64,000 bases of DNA, from positions 124,001 through 188,000 of the forward strand of contig JAHDVK010000002.1 in the NCBI GenBank assembly GCA_023384675.1, written 5' to 3'. The notes below the pieces were generated by a model that had not been told where the DNA came from, did no database searches, and saw only the letters and a list, made by a program, of their open reading frames with translations. The stretch comes from Bryobacteraceae bacterium. Lineage in GTDB: Bacteria; Acidobacteriota; Terriglobia; Bryobacterales; Bryobacteraceae. The position numbers and the translations under genes were made by a program. This document shows positions 55,373 through 63,356 of this stretch, one piece after another. Every line of letters begins with the position of its first letter. The stretch's first letter is position 1.

Positions 55373-56319
55373 CGGAGCAACCCCCTGCTCACGTTCGAAC
55401 CATGGATCTTCTGGTGGCACAGCGTACACTGGCGCCAGCGCGGCTGCCGCAGGTCGTGGATGGCCGGCGGAACGCCGCCCGCCACGCCCGCCGGACTCGG
55501 CGAAAGCAGGTTGGCATGGCATTCCAGGCACTGGTTCGCCACCTCGTGGCGCGTCAGCATCCGCGGATTGGAGGAGCCGTGCGGCTCGTGGCAGGTCGAG
55601 CAGCCCTGGTTGCGCACCGGGGCATGCTCGAAGACGAACGGCCCGCGCTTGTCGGAATGGCACTTAAAGCAGTTCGGCTCATTGGCATGCACGGTGCGGA
55701 TGTTCCTGGCGAGGTTCGAGCCGTGCGGATTATGGCAGTCCGTGCACTTCATCACGCCTTCGTTCAGGCGGTGGCGGTGCGGCTTCTGGAAGCTGGCCCA
55801 GATGTCGGTATGGCAGCCTGCGCACTGCTGATTCACACCCGCCGCGGTTTGGTGGATCACGGCGGTCGCCTTTGCGCCGGTCTCGTGAACGTTGTGGCAG
55901 CTCGTGCAGGGCGTCTGGCTGCGGGCGTGGCCGTTTTGGAGGCGGCCGATTTGCAGGGGTTGGTTGCGGTGGCAGCTCAGGCAGCCTTGATCGGCGTCAA
56001 CGGCTTTTAGTTTCAAAGGATTGCGGATATCTTCCGCCGCCGCCGATTCGGAGTGCTTCGCGCCGGGGCCGTGGCAGGACTCGCAAGAACGGTCCTTCCA
56101 GCCTCGTTTTTCGTTCGTTTCGAGCCGATAATGGCGATTTTTCTTGTAGTTTTCGACTACGTCTTCATGGCACATCGCACAGGACTCGGTTCCCGCGTAG
56201 CCGGGAGGAAACTGCGACTCTTCCTGCGCAAAAAGCGCGCCGGGCATCGCCGCCCATGCGAACAGCAGCAAGGGCGGGAGCCACACGGCGCGTGAGGAGA
56301 TCAATCTCGAAGGAACCAT
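55369..56319 (-). CDS. Decaheme c-type cytochrome, DmsE/MtrA type
   Basis: 316 aa from the ATG at 56319, which has GGGAG 8 nt upstream. A signal peptide ends near GALFAQ. Ten CXXCH haem sites are present, in order: CAMCH, CESCH, CLSCH, CTSCH, CAGCH, CTDCH, CFKCH, CSTCH, CLECH, CTLCH. Extra His residues between them can serve as distal ligands. Size and haem count match MtrA/DmsE, the periplasmic wire inserted in the porin. The next gene encodes the beta-barrel and overlaps by 4 nt. Confidence 0.93.
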   Translation of the reverse strand: MVPSRLISSRAVWLPPLLLFAWAAMPGALFAQEESQFPPGYAGTESCAMCHEDVVENYKKNRHYRLETNEKRGWKDRSCESCHGPGAKHSESAAAEDIRNPLKLKAVDADQGCLSCHRNQPLQIGRLQNGHARSQTPCTSCHNVHETGAKATAVIHQTAAGVNQQCAGCHTDIWASFQKPHRHRLNEGVMKCTDCHNPHGSNLARNIRTVHANEPNCFKCHSDKRGPFVFEHAPVRNQGCSTCHEPHGSSNPRMLTRHEVANQCLECHANLLSPSPAGVAGGVPPAIHDLRQPRWRQCTLCHQKIHGSNVSRGLLR

Positions 56320-56351
56320 GCGGAATTCTCCCATCGGACCAGTTAGAGAGA

Positions 56352-56380
56352 GGGGCGGGACTCAGGAGGAGTCCCGCCCC
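56352..56380. promoter_or_regulatory. Perfect 12-bp stem-loop between the two decaheme cytochrome genes
   Basis: GGGGCGGGACTC (56352-56363) and GAGTCCCGCCCC (56369-56380) are exact complements with a 5-nt loop. It sits between the stop of the OmcA-type gene (56402) and the start of the DmsE-type gene (56319). No T-run follows on either strand, so it is probably an mRNA-stabilising or partial-termination hairpin that sets different levels of the two cytochromes. Confidence 0.7.
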
Positions 56381-56401
56381 GGATTCAATGAACAGAGCGG
56401 G

Positions 56402-58477
56402 TTAGCGGGCGTGGACCTTGCCCACAGCCGCGCTCTTGCCCACGCCGTGGCAGACGCCGCAGCTTTCGCCGATCGCCGAGGTGTTGGCGAGGGCGTGTGC
56501 GGCGGCATCCTTCGAGACGTGGCAGCCGATGCAAGCGCCCGTGGCCGGCTTCACCGGGTCCATATAGCCGCGCGGATCGCGCAGATCCGCTACACCAGCT
56601 ACGGGCACATTCTCCGAGCCGTTGACGTGGCACATCGTGCAAGCCGAAAGCGGGGCGGAGAAGCCGACCTTGTTGTAGTTGTGCGGCGTATTGCCAAACC
56701 CGTAGAGCGTGTAGTCGCGGGGCTGGATATTGCCGGCGTGGATGCGGTGGGTCATGATCGACATGCTGATGCCTTCGGCGGGCATCAGGGCGGCGCTGCG
56801 CCGCGCCGCGTCGGTCTCCACAGGGTTGTGGCAAAGGACGCACTGCTCGACCTGGTTCCGGTTCTGTCCGTGGATCGTGAAGTTGGCGTGGCAGTCGTTG
56901 CACTTTTCGGTGGTGACGATAGTGCGTCGCGGCACGACGGCGCTATCGTCCACGGCGAAGTGAACGACCTGGTTTTTCGCGCCGTATTGCACGGACATCT
57001 GTTTCTGCGTGCCTTCCAGGACCGTGTTCACGCGGCGGGTTTCGATACCGATCGAGAACGTGCCCTTGGCGTCCGCCGGAATGGCATTCGTCATGGTGTA
57101 CACATAGTCGCTGCTGGAAAGCGTCACATTTGCCGCGGTGGCGACTTCGGCCACGTAGCCGCGGCTTGTCGGGGAGACGTAGTCTGTCGTCGGCCCGCTC
57201 ATGACGAACGCGACGCGGTTCAACTGAGCCATGGGGATCAGCGCGCCGGAGTTGTCAGTGATCTGGAAGCGCACCACCGGCTTCTCGCCGGCCTTGTGGC
57301 TGCTGACGTTGACGATCCGGGCATTGATGCCGGGCAGCATCTTCGACTCCTGCGGAATGGTGTGCGCGCCCTTAATCGAGGCGTCGAACTCGAGTTCGCC
57401 CTCGGGGATGTGGCAGTTCTTGCACTGGTTGTCGGAGATCTGCGGCAGGTTCAGGTGGTTTTCGCCGGTAGCGAAGTTCACGTTGTCGTGGCAGGAGCCG
57501 CAGGCCCGGCGGGTGGGATTCGTCAGCCAGGCATTGGCCTGCTTGGCGCCGGGTTCGTGGCAACTCGCGCAACGGCGGACATCGGCGGGATGGCGCACGT
57601 GAGAATAGTCGTAAATCGAACTGGCGACCCACCGGTAAGGCGTGCCGGCCTGCACGCTCGGCAGATCCGCGCCCATGTGAATCTTGTGGGTCATCACGGC
57701 CATGTCCACTTCGTTCAACGTCTGCGGCTGGATGTTTCTCACGTTGCCATAGGCGGGTGTGTGACACATCACGCAGAGATCCAAACCGATCCGGGACCCG
57801 TGGAAACGAACTTGCTCGTGGCACTTGTTGCAGGACTCATTCTTGATCACTTCCCGGGTGTCCACGACGGCCGCGCCATTCGGCACGAAGTTGTAGAGGA
57901 TCGTCTGCCGGTCGGTGCCCAATTCGAACTCCGACAGGTTGCGTGAACCCCACATACCCACGGTATGCGTCGCGTCCTTGGGGTAATCCGCCGGAAGCTT
58001 TGTGCCGAAGGTGTACTCGTACTCGCCCACGGCGATCGTGCGGTACGTCCCTCCAGAATCCGCGGCGGCCTGCAGCGACTGCACCCCAACGGTCGGAGGG
58101 ATGTTCGAAGTGCGGGAACGGGTGGTGTAGGACTCATAGTGCTGACCACCCTTGGGGATCTTCGCGATCATGAAGCTGGTGCTGATGTTGCCAGGCGTGG
58201 TGATGCCTAGGCGGTCCAGCCCGACTCCCCGGGGATCCGTCAGCTTGTAGCGGACCTTTACGGTGCCATCCGTGCCGATCTCGTGCCCCGTGATGGTGAA
58301 CACGAGGCCGGGGCGGACGAAGTTGATCATGGCTTCGTCCATGTAGAACGCCTTGTCCCTCTCAGTGAAGGGAGGCGTCTCGGTGCTGAACAGTCCGGCC
58401 GCGCCCACGAGGATGAGCGCGATCAGGACCAACGGCGACCATCTGAACCACCTGCCCGATGTTGGACACATGCGCAT
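56402..58477 (-). CDS. OmcA/MtrC-family decaheme c-type cytochrome
   Basis: 691 aa from the ATG at 58477, preceded by AGGAGA. An N-terminal hydrophobic signal or anchor segment (SPLVLIALILVGAAGLF) has no lipobox Cys. Ten CXXCH sites fall in two groups of five: Cys216, 235, 303, 326, 352 and Cys526, 546, 613, 649, 673. The groups are separated and preceded by beta-rich regions (about 40-210 and 370-510), the same beta-haem-beta-haem order as MtrC. Likely the surface-side electron donor to minerals or other acceptors. It is first in the conduit operon. Confidence 0.92.
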   Translation of the reverse strand: MRMCPTSGRWFRWSPLVLIALILVGAAGLFSTETPPFTERDKAFYMDEAMINFVRPGLVFTITGHEIGTDGTVKVRYKLTDPRGVGLDRLGITTPGNISTSFMIAKIPKGGQHYESYTTRSRTSNIPPTVGVQSLQAAADSGGTYRTIAVGEYEYTFGTKLPADYPKDATHTVGMWGSRNLSEFELGTDRQTILYNFVPNGAAVVDTREVIKNESCNKCHEQVRFHGSRIGLDLCVMCHTPAYGNVRNIQPQTLNEVDMAVMTHKIHMGADLPSVQAGTPYRWVASSIYDYSHVRHPADVRRCASCHEPGAKQANAWLTNPTRRACGSCHDNVNFATGENHLNLPQISDNQCKNCHIPEGELEFDASIKGAHTIPQESKMLPGINARIVNVSSHKAGEKPVVRFQITDNSGALIPMAQLNRVAFVMSGPTTDYVSPTSRGYVAEVATAANVTLSSSDYVYTMTNAIPADAKGTFSIGIETRRVNTVLEGTQKQMSVQYGAKNQVVHFAVDDSAVVPRRTIVTTEKCNDCHANFTIHGQNRNQVEQCVLCHNPVETDAARRSAALMPAEGISMSIMTHRIHAGNIQPRDYTLYGFGNTPHNYNKVGFSAPLSACTMCHVNGSENVPVAGVADLRDPRGYMDPVKPATGACIGCHVSKDAAAHALANTSAIGESCGVCHGVGKSAAVGKVHAR

Positions 58478-58784
58478 GTGTTTTCTCCTTATAAATTCCA
58501 ACTGCCGGGGACAACCGAGTCCCCCAAACTCTCTCAACCGCATCAGCGGCCCTGCGGCCGTCAGGTTTCTTCCTGCACGCCGCTAACCAGACCCTATGCC
58601 GTACAAGCTGATGCAGCTTCCTTATTCTTCACCACTTTGACCTCGGATTGCAAGACCCTGTTGTCTGAATATCCCCCAGCGCTGCGTGAAAAGTCCACAC
58701 CCCGGTGGGGCAGTTCACACAGTTGCAACGATTTAGGGGCGAAGTAGTGCGTCCGTCCACGAATTGCTTTCATCTAGCTTTCTA
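58478..58784. other. 307-bp divergent intergenic region
   Basis: Separates the cytochrome conduit operon (minus) from the carotenoid operon (plus). Apart from the AGGAGA ribosome site of the OmcA-type gene at its left end and a short CCCCGGTGGGG hairpin near 58698-58710, I see no gene, tRNA or clear promoter pair. Base composition is lower in GC than the neighbouring genes. Confidence 0.55.
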
Positions 58785-59621
58785 GTGACCACCGCCACAC
58801 AACCGGCCCTGCAACCCGACGTATTGCTCGCGGATCGTGCCCTTGTCGAATCGGAGCTTGTTCGGCTGTTCCAAAAGAATGGAGCATCCCCTTCGCCCGT
58901 GCGCGAGGCCATGCGGTATGCCGTGCTCGGGCGCGGCCAGCGTGTGCGGCCGATCCTCGCACTGCGCGTTGCCCGGCTGGCGGGCGGCGATCATCATCTG
59001 ATCCTGCGCTCGGCGGCGGCGGTTGAGATTCTTCATTGCGCCTCGCTGGTGGTGGACGATTTGCCGTGCATGGATAACGAGGACATGCGCCGCGGGCGGC
59101 CGACCACGCACAAGGTGCATGGCGAGTTCACCGCGCTGCTGGCGTCCTTCGGACTGGTTTCGTTGTCGGCCCGCTGTGTGGTGGAGCAGCGCTGCACGCC
59201 CACCGAACTCAGCGCACTGATCCGTTTCCAGATTGAACTGCTCAAGGTGCTGGACGCCTCGGGCCTGTGCGAGGGGCAGGATCTCGACCTTCGCCTCACC
59301 GGCGATGAGCGCGAACGCATGCGCGCCCGCATGATCGAGTTAAAGACCGTACCCCTGTTCGTGCTGGCCGCCCAAGCCGGCCTGATGTTTACCGCGCCGG
59401 ACAGCCTGCCGGCAAGGACGCTGCGAAGGTTTGCCGCCCAATATGGTGTAGCCTTCCAGGTGGTGGACGACTACCTCGATGGCGAATGTGAAGATTTCGA
59501 GATCGCCGATGCCCATCTGCGCCGCTGCCGGGAAATGCTCGCTCCACTGGCTCCCGCCGCTGGTCCGCTTGAGGAAATGATCGATTATTTGTATGCCCGT
59601 TGCTACTCCCACACCCGCTAG
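58785..59621 (+). CDS. crtE: Polyprenyl (geranylgeranyl) diphosphate synthase
   Basis: Builds the C20 precursor of carotenoids. 278 aa from GTG at 58785; a TTG at 58764 is an alternative and neither has a good ribosome site. The first Asp-rich motif is DDLPCMDNED (DDxxxxD, bacterial type) and the second is VVDDYLDGE (DDxxD). The GRGQRVRP basic patch binds the allylic diphosphate. It is slightly short for the family (about 290-300 aa). It is the first gene of the carotenoid operon and overlaps crtI by 29 nt. Chain length C20 is inferred from context. Confidence 0.88.
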   Translation: MTTATQPALQPDVLLADRALVESELVRLFQKNGASPSPVREAMRYAVLGRGQRVRPILALRVARLAGGDHHLILRSAAAVEILHCASLVVDDLPCMDNEDMRRGRPTTHKVHGEFTALLASFGLVSLSARCVVEQRCTPTELSALIRFQIELLKVLDASGLCEGQDLDLRLTGDERERMRARMIELKTVPLFVLAAQAGLMFTAPDSLPARTLRRFAAQYGVAFQVVDDYLDGECEDFEIADAHLRRCREMLAPLAPAAGPLEEMIDYLYARCYSHTR

Positions 59622-61140
59622 CTCTACAGAGGCCGTTTCGCAAAGCCGTTCATCGAAGGTCGTTGTCATCGGCAGCGGTTTCGGCGGACTCGCCTCTGCC
59701 ATCCGGCTGCAATCGCGCGGCTATCAGGTGAGCCTGGTGGAAGCGCGCGACCTGCTCGGCGGGCGCGCTTATGTCTATCGCCAGGACGGCTTCACCTTCG
59801 ATGGCGGCCCCACCGTGATCACGGCGCCCTTCATGATCGACGAGATCTTCGAGCAGGCGGGCCGCAAAACACGCGATTACGTGGACATCGTCCCGGTGGA
59901 TCCCTTCTACCGCATCGAGTTCCACGACGGCCGCTCGTTCGAATACAACAACGACGAGGCCGAAACCGAACGCCGTGTGGCCGCCTTTTCTCCCGGCGAC
60001 CTGGAAGGTTACAAGGAGATGATCCGCCGCGCCAAGGCGATCTTCCAGAAGGGCTTTATCGAGCTCTCGGACCAGCCTTTTCTGAAGTTTACGGACATGC
60101 TGCCGATCGTGCCCGAGCTGGTGAAGCTGCAGTCTTACAAGACCGTCTATCAATTCGTTTCGCAGTACGTAAAGGACCCGCTGCTGCGGCGCGTCTTCAG
60201 TTTCCATCCGCTGCTGGTGGGCGGCAACCCCTTCCAGACCACCTCGATCTACGCGCTGATTCACTATCTGGAGCGCGAATGGGGCGTGCACTACGTCATG
60301 GGGGGCACCGGAGCGCTGGTGGGGGCGCTCGGAAGGCTGTTCGAGGAGTTGGGAGGGAAAATTCTGCTCGACGCTCCGGTGGAACGGATTGAGGTGAATG
60401 AGCGGGGCCTCGCCACGGGCGTCACGCTGCGCGATGGCCGCACGCTGCCGGCGGACGCCGTGGTGTCGAACGCCGACATCGCCAACACCTACCGCAAGAT
60501 GCTGCCCGCGCGCGTGCGGCGCAAGTACACCGACCGCAAGATCGAGCGGATGAAGTATTCGATGGGGCTGTATGTGATCTATTTCGGCACGCGGAAGCAG
60601 TATCCGGAGGTCGCTCATCACACCATCATCCTGAGCCCCACGTATCGCGAACTTTTAGACGATATTTTCAACAAAAAGGTGCTCAGCGAGGAGTTTTCGC
60701 TGTATTTGCACCGTCCTTCGGCCACCGATCCGCGCATGGCGCCGGAAGGCTGCGACTGCTTCTACGCGCTGATCCCGGTGCCCAATCAGCAGAGCGGCAT
60801 CGACTGGACCCAAATGGATCGCGTTTTCCAGGACCGCGTGCTCGGATTCCTCGATCAGCCGCGCTACCTGCCGGGCGTGCGCGAGCACCTGGCCACGGTG
60901 CGCACGCTGACGCCGCTGGGCTTCGAGACCGAGCTGAATTCTTATGCCGGCGCGGGCTTCAGCTTCGAGCCGCTGTTCACCCAATCGGCCTGGTTCCGGC
61001 CGCACAACCAAAGCGAGGATGTGCCGAACCTCTATTTCGCAGGGGCGGGGACGCACCCCGGCGCGGGCGTGCCGGGCGTGCTCAGTTCGGCCAAAATCGC
61101 GGAGAAACTGATTTGCCAGAACGTGCCGGTGGCGCGCTGA
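59593..61140 (+). CDS. crtI: Phytoene desaturase
   Basis: FAD enzyme that introduces double bonds into phytoene, leading towards lycopene. 515 aa. The N-terminal dinucleotide fold VVVIGSGFGGLASAIRLQSRG follows a short Ser/Thr-rich leader. LLGGRAYVYRQDGFTFDGGPTVI-type start of the substrate domain comes next. The C-terminal signature YFAGAGTHPGAGVPGVLSSAK is complete. It overlaps crtE upstream and crtB downstream (28 nt), so the three steps are translationally linked. Confidence 0.95.
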   Translation: MPVATPTPASSTEAVSQSRSSKVVVIGSGFGGLASAIRLQSRGYQVSLVEARDLLGGRAYVYRQDGFTFDGGPTVITAPFMIDEIFEQAGRKTRDYVDIVPVDPFYRIEFHDGRSFEYNNDEAETERRVAAFSPGDLEGYKEMIRRAKAIFQKGFIELSDQPFLKFTDMLPIVPELVKLQSYKTVYQFVSQYVKDPLLRRVFSFHPLLVGGNPFQTTSIYALIHYLEREWGVHYVMGGTGALVGALGRLFEELGGKILLDAPVERIEVNERGLATGVTLRDGRTLPADAVVSNADIANTYRKMLPARVRRKYTDRKIERMKYSMGLYVIYFGTRKQYPEVAHHTIILSPTYRELLDDIFNKKVLSEEFSLYLHRPSATDPRMAPEGCDCFYALIPVPNQQSGIDWTQMDRVFQDRVLGFLDQPRYLPGVREHLATVRTLTPLGFETELNSYAGAGFSFEPLFTQSAWFRPHNQSEDVPNLYFAGAGTHPGAGVPGVLSSAKIAEKLICQNVPVAR

Positions 61141-62027
61141 GCGCGCGGGAAGCGGAACTCCACGCAGCCGCCGCGCGGGCCACCGCCGCCGGGTCGAAGA
61201 GCTTCTATCATGCGGCCCGGTTCTTCCCGCCGGAGATCGAGCGGGCGGCGCATGGCGTGTACTGGTTCTGCCGGACCACGGACGACCTGGTGGACGAGGC
61301 TCCTGACCCGGCCACGGCCGCGCGGCGGTTGGACGAGTGGGATGCGGCGCTGCGTTCGGCCCTGAAGGGCGGGGCAGTGGAAGATCCGGTGCTGCGCCTG
61401 TTCGCCCGAGTGGCGGCTGAATACGGCATTCCTCACGAATACCCGCTCGAGTTGGTCGAAGGCATGCGCATGGACCTGGCGATGGACCTGCGCGGGCTCC
61501 GCTACCGGAATTTCGATGAACTGCGCGTGTTCTGTTACCGCGTGGCCAGCGTGGTGGGCCTGATGATGATGCACGTGATCGGCTTCCGCGGCGAGCCTCG
61601 CCGGCACGCCATCGACCTCGGAATCGCGCTGCAGTTGACCAACATCTTAAGGGATGTGGGCGAAGACCTGGGGCGCGGGCGCGTGTATTTGCCGCTGGAG
61701 GAGATCGAGGCGGCGGGCTACACCGAGACTCAGCTCATGGCGCGTGTCCGCAACGGCAATTTTATCCGGCTGATGGAGTTTCAGGCGGCACGGGCGCGGC
61801 AGTATTACACTTCGGCCGAGCCGGGTATCGCCTTGCTCGACAAGCGCGGACGCTTTGCCGTGGAAGTGGCGGCGCGGGTTTATGCCGGGATCCTGCGCCA
61901 GATCGAAAAGTCCGGCTACGATGTGTTCGAGCGCCGCGCGGTGGTGCCCGCGGCGCAAAAGTATTGGATCACCGCGCGCGCGCTGGCGCTGCCGGCCGTG
62001 CGGCGGTATTTGCCTTTGTCCTGGTAA
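61113..62027 (+). CDS. crtB: Phytoene synthase
   Basis: Joins two geranylgeranyl diphosphates head to head. 304 aa starting at TTG with GGAG 8 nt upstream. The Asp-rich motifs are RTTDDLVDE (first, about residues 55-62) and the second in LTNILRDVGEDLGRGRVYLP. The SKSFYHAARFFP start of the fold is typical for squalene/phytoene synthases. It overlaps crtI by 28 nt. Confidence 0.95.
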   Translation: MPERAGGALSAREAELHAAAARATAAGSKSFYHAARFFPPEIERAAHGVYWFCRTTDDLVDEAPDPATAARRLDEWDAALRSALKGGAVEDPVLRLFARVAAEYGIPHEYPLELVEGMRMDLAMDLRGLRYRNFDELRVFCYRVASVVGLMMMHVIGFRGEPRRHAIDLGIALQLTNILRDVGEDLGRGRVYLPLEEIEAAGYTETQLMARVRNGNFIRLMEFQAARARQYYTSAEPGIALLDKRGRFAVEVAARVYAGILRQIEKSGYDVFERRAVVPAAQKYWITARALALPAVRRYLPLSW

Positions 62028-62039
62028 TTCATTTTGACA

Positions 62040-63356
62040 ATGTTCATTCGCGCTTTACGCTACAGTTCCGTGGCCGCCTTCGTTTTCACGGCGCTGAATT
62101 ATGCTCTGTATTATTGGCAAGGCGTGCCGCTCATCACGGAGATCGTGGCCGAGTGGATCATGGCCCGCACGCCGAACTATTACGCCGTGGTGCTGCTGGA
62201 CCGGCTGGGCGATTGGGCCAAGCCCTTCGCCGCCACCGCCGGGCTCGCCGCCACGGGCTTTGTCCTTTTCCTGATTTGGTACGCCGTCCTGGCGCTGCTG
62301 AAGCAGAGCCGGCCCGCGCCGCCTTCGCCCCGGCGCCGGGAACTGCTGGCGCGCACCGTTCCATTCGTCATGCTGGCCGGCACGGCGGGCGTGGCGGTGG
62401 AAAGCTGGGCGCGCGACCGGGCCTACGCGCGCAAGGCCGTGGAACCTGTGCCCCTGTGGCCCTTCCACCACCCCGAGGAGCGCGAGCAGTTCGCGCCGGG
62501 CCTTGTGCGCAAGGCGGTCACCAGCGTGGACCAGTTTTATGGGATGAGCAAGAACACGGTGGACCCGGTGCTGGATCCCACCGCCTGGCGGCTCAAGGTG
62601 ACTCTGGACGGGCGCCCGTGGAAGGAGTACAGCTATCCGCAACTTCTCGCCCTGCGCCGCATTCAGCGCTACACCACCATGCGCTGCGTGTCGAACACGC
62701 TGACTTCGAACCTGATGGGCACCGCCGAATGGAGCGGCATTTTTCTGCGCCAGCTTGTGGACCCGGCTGAAGTCCCGTCGCACATCGTCGAAGTGGCTTT
62801 CATTGGCGTGGACGGCCACGACGATTCGCTGCCGGCCATGTATGCTTTCAGCGAGGACTTGCTGCTGGCGCTGGGCATGAACGGCGAAACGCTGAACCGC
62901 GTACACGGCTTTCCTTTCCGCCTGATCGCGCCCAAGTATTACGGCTTCAAGAGCGTGAAATGGATGGGCGAGATCCGGCTCTGTTCGCAGCCTTACTTCG
63001 GCACCTGGCCGAAGATGGGGTACACGAAAGAGCCGGTAGTCCACACGATGAGCTATATCGACCGGGTGCGGCGCAACGAAGGCGGTGCGCTTGCGGGCGG
63101 CGTGGCCTTCGCGGGCATGCGCGGGGTTCAACGTGTGGAGGTGCGCGCCGGGAGCGCCGCCTGGACCGAAGCGCAACTCGAAGCTCCGCTGTCTCCTTAC
63201 ACCTGGACGCGCTGGAAGGCGAATCTGGTGGTTCCGGAAGGCGCGCGGGTGATCGAAGCGCGCGCGATGGATGGGACAGGCGCGTGGCAGGCCACGGCGG
63301 AAAGCCCCCTTTTCCCGGACGGCGTGAAAGGTCCTACGATAAAAAGACTGACGTGA
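62040..63356 (+). CDS. Membrane-anchored molybdopterin-dependent oxidoreductase (sulfite oxidase/YedY fold)
   Basis: 438 aa from the ATG at 62040; an in-frame TTG lies 6 nt upstream. Two hydrophobic segments (about residues 10-28 and 65-87) come first, then an internal twin-arginine-like stretch SPRRRELLARTVPFVMLAGTAG (about 96-117, listed by its RRRELL core), and the catalytic domain from about 180. Cys216 in TTMRCVSNT is the expected molybdenum ligand. VHGFPFRLIAPKYYGFKSVK is the family core. YedY/MsrP repairs oxidised methionine; the substrate here is unknown. It lies 12 nt after crtB, and its stop overlaps the next gene. Confidence 0.85.
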   Translation: MFIRALRYSSVAAFVFTALNYALYYWQGVPLITEIVAEWIMARTPNYYAVVLLDRLGDWAKPFAATAGLAATGFVLFLIWYAVLALLKQSRPAPPSPRRRELLARTVPFVMLAGTAGVAVESWARDRAYARKAVEPVPLWPFHHPEEREQFAPGLVRKAVTSVDQFYGMSKNTVDPVLDPTAWRLKVTLDGRPWKEYSYPQLLALRRIQRYTTMRCVSNTLTSNLMGTAEWSGIFLRQLVDPAEVPSHIVEVAFIGVDGHDDSLPAMYAFSEDLLLALGMNGETLNRVHGFPFRLIAPKYYGFKSVKWMGEIRLCSQPYFGTWPKMGYTKEPVVHTMSYIDRVRRNEGGALAGGVAFAGMRGVQRVEVRAGSAAWTEAQLEAPLSPYTWTRWKANLVVPEGARVIEARAMDGTGAWQATAESPLFPDGVKGPTIKRLT

